NCBI RefSeq assembly: GCF_946222605.1
Contig: NZ_CAMIIE010000007.1
Span: forward strand, 19,769 to 83,768
Source of the DNA: an uncultured Acidocella sp.
Lineage (GTDB): Bacteria > Pseudomonadota > Alphaproteobacteria > Acetobacterales > Acetobacteraceae
Length of the DNA: 64,000 bases
Reading direction: 5' to 3'
The notes under the pieces are model-generated. The model had not been told where the DNA came from. It was given only the letters and a program-made list of their open reading frames with translations, and did no database searches. A program made the position numbers and the translations under genes. This document shows positions 60,510 to 64,000 of this stretch, piece after piece (position 1 is the stretch's first letter; every line of letters begins with the position of its first letter).

Positions 60510-61391
60510 ATGGCGGATCTCGCGCCACAGGAGACCACTCTCAAGGCTCTCAGAAAGCCGAGCCATTTTGCGCTCGCCTCAGACCGCGGCTGGGCCCAGC
60601 GCTTTCGCTTAGCCTTTGCCGATCTGCGCGATGGTGCGGGCCTTTACCGGCTCATCTGGGCGCTGGCTTTTTCTGAAATTAAATTAAGGTATCGCGGCTC
60701 CGCGATCGGCCCGTTCTGGCTCACCATCTCCACCGGCATCCAGATCGGCGCGATGGCCTTCCTCTATGCCGATCTCTTCCATACCGACATCAAGAGCTAC
60801 CTGCCTTATCTGGCGATCTCGCTCATCCTCTGGAATTATCTGAGCTCGCTGGTGGTGGAAGGCTGCACCTGCTTCATCGGCTCGGAAGCGCTGCTCAAAG
60901 GCACACGCATGCCGCTGGTGGTGCATGCGGTGCGCACGGTTCTGCGCAACACCATCATCCTGGCGCATAACATCATCGTCGTGGTCGCGGTGCTGGTCAT
61001 CTTCCAGGTCAAGCAAACATTCTTCTCCCTGGCCACCATCCCGGGCTTTGCCTTGTGGCTGATCGACGCTGTCGCCCTCTCGCTGCTGCTGGGCGCCATC
61101 TGCGCGCGCTTTCGCGACATTCCGCAGATCGTCGCCGCATTGATGCAGGTGGCCTTCTTCCTCACCCCGGTCATCTGGCAGATCAGTGCACTGAACGCCC
61201 ATCCGGCGGCCCAGCACCTGATTCAGCTCAACCCGTTCAATTTCATCCTCAGCGTCGTGCGCAACCCGATTCTTGGCCTGCCGCTCACCGCCATGGATGT
61301 CTGGGGCGCGCTTGCCGTGTCCGGCTTCATCATCATCGTCTCCCTGGTCGGCTTTGCCCGCTTCCGGGGCCGCATCGCCTTTTGGGTTTAG
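60510..61391 (+). CDS. Polysaccharide ABC transporter permease (Wzm-like)
   Basis: 293 residues from ATG 60510. Six helices with the ABC-2 type signature near FSEIKLRYRGSAIGPFWLTIS and IWQISALNAHPAAQHLIQLNPFNFIL near the C-terminus, which match O-antigen/capsule exporters. It exports undecaprenyl-linked or lipid-linked glycan made by the neighbouring transferases. A 153-bp gap precedes it and likely contains a promoter. Confidence 0.9.
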   Translation: MADLAPQETTLKALRKPSHFALASDRGWAQRFRLAFADLRDGAGLYRLIWALAFSEIKLRYRGSAIGPFWLTISTGIQIGAMAFLYADLFHTDIKSYLPYLAISLILWNYLSSLVVEGCTCFIGSEALLKGTRMPLVVHAVRTVLRNTIILAHNIIVVVAVLVIFQVKQTFFSLATIPGFALWLIDAVALSLLLGAICARFRDIPQIVAALMQVAFFLTPVIWQISALNAHPAAQHLIQLNPFNFILSVVRNPILGLPLTAMDVWGALAVSGFIIIVSLVGFARFRGRIAFWV

Positions 61392-61395
61392 CACC

Positions 61396-62181
61396 GTGAC
61401 CTATCTGACCGCCTTCAATCTTTCGATCGATTTTCCGCTCTATCACTCGGAAAGCCGGTCGCTGAAAAAAGCCGTACTGGGCTCGATGTCGTCACGCTTC
61501 GGCACGGACAAAAAAAGCCGCCCCACCGTGCAGGCCCTGCGCGAAATCTCCTTCACCTTGAAGGAGGGCGACAGGCTCGGCCTTGTCGGCTCCAACGGTG
61601 CGGGCAAAACCACGCTGCTGCGCACCCTCTCTGGCATCTATCAGCCGACGATGGGCTCGCTCTCGATGGAGGGCAAACTCGTCTCGCTGCTTGACCCGGG
61701 CCAGGGCATGAATATGGAGCTGACCGGGCGCGAAAATATCCATCTGCGCGGCTATTTCCTGGGCCTCACCAAGCCCGAAATCCGGCTGCTGGAGCAGGAT
61801 GTGGAGGAGTTCGCGGAGCTCGGCCACTTCCTCGATATTCCCGTGCGCAACTATTCCTCCGGCATGGTCGTGCGCCTGGCCTTCGCCATGGCCACCGCTT
61901 TCCCGCCGGAAATTCTGCTGATGGATGAATGGCTGCTCGCCGGCGATGCCTCCTTCATGGCCAAGGCCAAAGCCCGCGTCGAAGGCATGGTCCGCCATGC
62001 CGACATCCTCATCCTCGCCAGCCACTCCGCCTCCACCCTGGCGGAATGGACCAACCGGCTGATCTGGCTCGATAACGGGCAGATCAAGGCGGATGGCAAG
62101 CCGATGGAGGTGTTTGAGGCCTACCTGCCCAAGCATGATTTCGACGAGCTGGTGCGCGGCCATCAAGCGGCCACCAGCTGA
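61396..62181 (+). CDS. Polysaccharide ABC transporter ATPase (Wzt-like, short form)
   Basis: 261 residues with a GTG start at 61396, 4 bp after the permease stop. Walker A GSNGAGKTT, signature NYSSGMVVRLAFAMAT, Walker B EILLMDEWLLAGD. It lacks the C-terminal glycan-binding domain of O9a-type Wzt, so it resembles the KpsT or O-antigen short class and probably recognises no terminal modification itself. Confidence 0.9.
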   Translation: MTYLTAFNLSIDFPLYHSESRSLKKAVLGSMSSRFGTDKKSRPTVQALREISFTLKEGDRLGLVGSNGAGKTTLLRTLSGIYQPTMGSLSMEGKLVSLLDPGQGMNMELTGRENIHLRGYFLGLTKPEIRLLEQDVEEFAELGHFLDIPVRNYSSGMVVRLAFAMATAFPPEILLMDEWLLAGDASFMAKAKARVEGMVRHADILILASHSASTLAEWTNRLIWLDNGQIKADGKPMEVFEAYLPKHDFDELVRGHQAATS

Positions 62182-62233
62182 ACGTGGCCAAAAAGCCCGC
62201 CCTGCAGACGCGTGACGGTGATGGATCGCTTCA

Positions 62234-63130
62234 ATGAGCATTCACGCCGTCATCGTCTCCTATAATCCGGATATCGCCGCCTTCACCAAGGTGATTGAGA
62301 GCCTTAGCGCCCAGGTGCGGGCCGTCACCATTGTCGACAACGCCTCGAAGAATGGGGACGAGGTCGAACGCCTGGCCCAGGCGCATCAGCTCCAACTCAT
62401 CCGGTTTGCCGAGAATAAGGGCATCGCCGCCGCCCAGAACGCCGGCATCGACGCCGCCAAAGCTGCAGCAGCCGGCTACGTGTTGTTGATGGACCAGGAC
62501 ACCACCCTGCCCAGCGGCGCGGTCTCCACCCTCTCCCAGCATTGCCAGACGCTGGAGGCCCAGGGCATCAAAATCGGTGCCATCGGCTGCGCCTACCGGG
62601 ACACGCATGACGGCAAGCTAAACGCCATCTGGCGTGCTGACGGGCTGTTCCTGCACCGGCAGAATTTCAAACTCGAAGATACAACAATCGTGGAAGCCGA
62701 TTGCGTGATCGCCTCCGGCTCCCTCATCCCGGTCTCCACACTCGAGGCGGTCGGCGATATGGAAGCTGATCTCTTTATCGATCTGGTCGATATCGAATGG
62801 GGCTTGCGCGCCAAATCCCAGGGCTATCGCAATTTTATCAGCTTCAGCCAGGTGATGGCGCACACGCTCGGCAACGGCCGGATCAGCATCTTCGGGAAAA
62901 CCATTTCCCTGCACAGCCCGATCCGCAATTACTACTCAATCCGCAACAGCATCCTGCTCTCGCAGCGGCGTTATATCGACATCGCCTGGCGCTTCTATTT
63001 CATCCGCCGCGTGCTGCCCTATTTCATCGTCTTCGGGCTGTTCGGCAACCAGAAAAAAACACGGCTGAAGCTGATGCTGCGCGGCATGGTTGACAGCTTC
63101 ACCGCCCGCAAAGGCGCCTACACGGCCTGA
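62234..63130 (+). CDS. Glycosyltransferase family 2, rhamnosyltransferase-like
   Basis: 298 residues. GT-A fold: HAVIVSYNPDIAAF, IVDNASKNGDEV, VLLMDQDTTLPSGA (the DQD for nucleotide-sugar/metal), and LFIDLVDIEWGLRAKSQGYRN. The C-terminal YYSIRNSILLSQRRYIDIAWRFYFIRR is typical of RfbF/WbbL-like rhamnosyltransferases. Sugar not proven. Confidence 0.85.
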   Translation: MSIHAVIVSYNPDIAAFTKVIESLSAQVRAVTIVDNASKNGDEVERLAQAHQLQLIRFAENKGIAAAQNAGIDAAKAAAAGYVLLMDQDTTLPSGAVSTLSQHCQTLEAQGIKIGAIGCAYRDTHDGKLNAIWRADGLFLHRQNFKLEDTTIVEADCVIASGSLIPVSTLEAVGDMEADLFIDLVDIEWGLRAKSQGYRNFISFSQVMAHTLGNGRISIFGKTISLHSPIRNYYSIRNSILLSQRRYIDIAWRFYFIRRVLPYFIVFGLFGNQKKTRLKLMLRGMVDSFTARKGAYTA

Positions 63131-63135
63131 ACTTA

Positions 63136-64000
63136 TCACTCCTCAGATTTTTTAAGACGACGCTTGAGAAACTGCGCCGCGCGGATGATGAAGCGCGACC
63201 TGGTATTCAGAACCGCCGCCTGCAAGCGCAAACTCTTGCGCGCCCGCGGTGAGAGGAACGGGTTGGCAATCATGAGTTTGACATACTCATTCATGATGTC
63301 GATCAGCTCATCGCGATACTGCACCATCTTCTGGTCTTGCGGCGAACCGGAGGGCACGATGGCCCGCATCGCTTCTCCCAGCACCAGCCGGTTGAAGCGC
63401 GGCAGAAACAGATCATTCGCGAAAAACCGGCCCTTATTGGGATCGTCAGGGAAATTCTGCACCAGCTTGTGAATGTAGCGCAGCCGGCTGCGGCTCATCT
63501 TGATGCTGTAGGAGGTGCTGTTATCACTGATGCACCAAACCGTCACCGGTTTTTTCACGAAATAATTCGTGTAGCCCTTCTGGAAAATCCGTAGAAACAG
63601 ATCGTCATCTTCATAGCCGGTGAATTGCGGATCAAACCCGCCCACCGCCTCATACGCCTCCCGCCGGATCAACGAGGCGGAGGGCAGAACATACATATCC
63701 TTGCCCAGCATATCGTTCAGGAATTTTTTCGGATGCTCGCTGCGATGCACCACCGTCTCGCGGCGTACCACCAGCCCCTCCTCATCCGCCTCGACCAGAT
63801 CCGCGTAAACCCAGCCAAAATACGGGTCTTTACGTTTGACACCGTCCAACAGAATTTCGATATGGGTCTTCAGATAAAAATCGTCCTGGTCAAGAAACGA
63901 AATGAAATTGGAACGGGTCTGCTGCACACCGAAATTGCGCGCCGCCCCCTGGCCGCCATTTTCCTTGTGCAGAACCCTGAACCCCATGCGTGCCGCGATC
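63136..64000 (-). CDS. Glycosyltransferase family 2, partial (gene continues beyond window end)
   Basis: Convergent with the previous gene. At least 288 residues visible, ending KRRLKKSEE. GT-A motifs: NGGQGAARNFGVQQT, FISFLDQDDFYL, VLPSASLIRREAYEAVGGFDPQFTGYEDDDLFLRIFQKGY. The N-terminal beta-strand region is outside the window, so the start is not seen. A Lys/Arg-rich C-terminus may bind membrane. Confidence 0.85.
   Translation of the reverse strand, partial: IAARMGFRVLHKENGGQGAARNFGVQQTRSNFISFLDQDDFYLKTHIEILLDGVKRKDPYFGWVYADLVEADEEGLVVRRETVVHRSEHPKKFLNDMLGKDMYVLPSASLIRREAYEAVGGFDPQFTGYEDDDLFLRIFQKGYTNYFVKKPVTVWCISDNSTSYSIKMSRSRLRYIHKLVQNFPDDPNKGRFFANDLFLPRFNRLVLGEAMRAIVPSGSPQDQKMVQYRDELIDIMNEYVKLMIANPFLSPRARKSLRLQAAVLNTRSRFIIRAAQFLKRRLKKSEE

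Noticed and set aside
1..64000. Insertion sequence, prophage, integrase or replication origin
   Set aside because: No transposase, integrase, phage structural gene, DnaA-box cluster or dnaA neighbourhood was seen.

Overview
The window is GC-rich chromosomal DNA from an alphaproteobacterium. Three things point to the Acetobacteraceae (order Rhodospirillales), and an acidophilic genus related to Acidocella/Acidiphilium is my best guess: the scp-tat-serS gene order, a SufU/SufT-containing suf operon, and the style of the intergenic hairpins. The assignment is inference from gene content. No transposase, phage gene or CRISPR array was seen. Almost all of the window is housekeeping DNA in tightly overlapping operons. 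The most accessory-looking part is the surface-polysaccharide cluster at the right end.

Left block (1-9136, minus strand): one long run dgt, argS, a SPOR protein, nagZ, a site-2 protease, scpA, scpB, a ChaC-like gamma-glutamylcyclotransferase, tatB, tatC and serS (cut by the window edge). It is divergent from erpA and xthA (9198-10325). Next is a complete suf operon on the minus strand (16519 to 10368): Rrf2 regulator, sufB, sufC, sufD, sufS, sufU, sufT, sufA. A perfect 9-bp inverted repeat lies just upstream of the regulator. Then come gph, glmS, two small uncharacterised ORFs, fdhD, an IalB-family gene overlapping rlmN, a lipoprotein and an SDR.

Middle (24184-44450): a His-rich YqjI-like PadR regulator with a clear operator precedes a DUF2218 gene. 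A four-gene lipid A operon follows (DUF374 acyltransferase, waaA, lpxK, LpxL-like). After this come mixed membrane and cell-envelope genes, bpt, a lipocalin, a 24-residue membrane peptide gene paired with a larger membrane protein, and an ELM1-family gene paired with an unrecognised 628-residue protein. prfB carries a canonical programmed +1 frameshift. hsp20 has a predicted heat-shock promoter and a ROSE-type RNA thermometer.

Right (44557-64000): cydDC without cydAB nearby, panC, a PilZ protein, a two-gene ABC transporter, three small secreted proteins (two extremely Thr-rich), guaB, rlmE, ppx and tRNA-Gln(CUG). Immediately after the tRNA lies an ABC-dependent polysaccharide export and glycosyltransferase cluster that runs off the window.

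The most unusual non-coding feature is a family of at least eight related hairpin elements, each just 3' of a gene. They share a TTTTTTCAAAAAA core and an AAAAGTTTTTGG-like flank, while the outer stem sequence varies and stays complementary in most copies.
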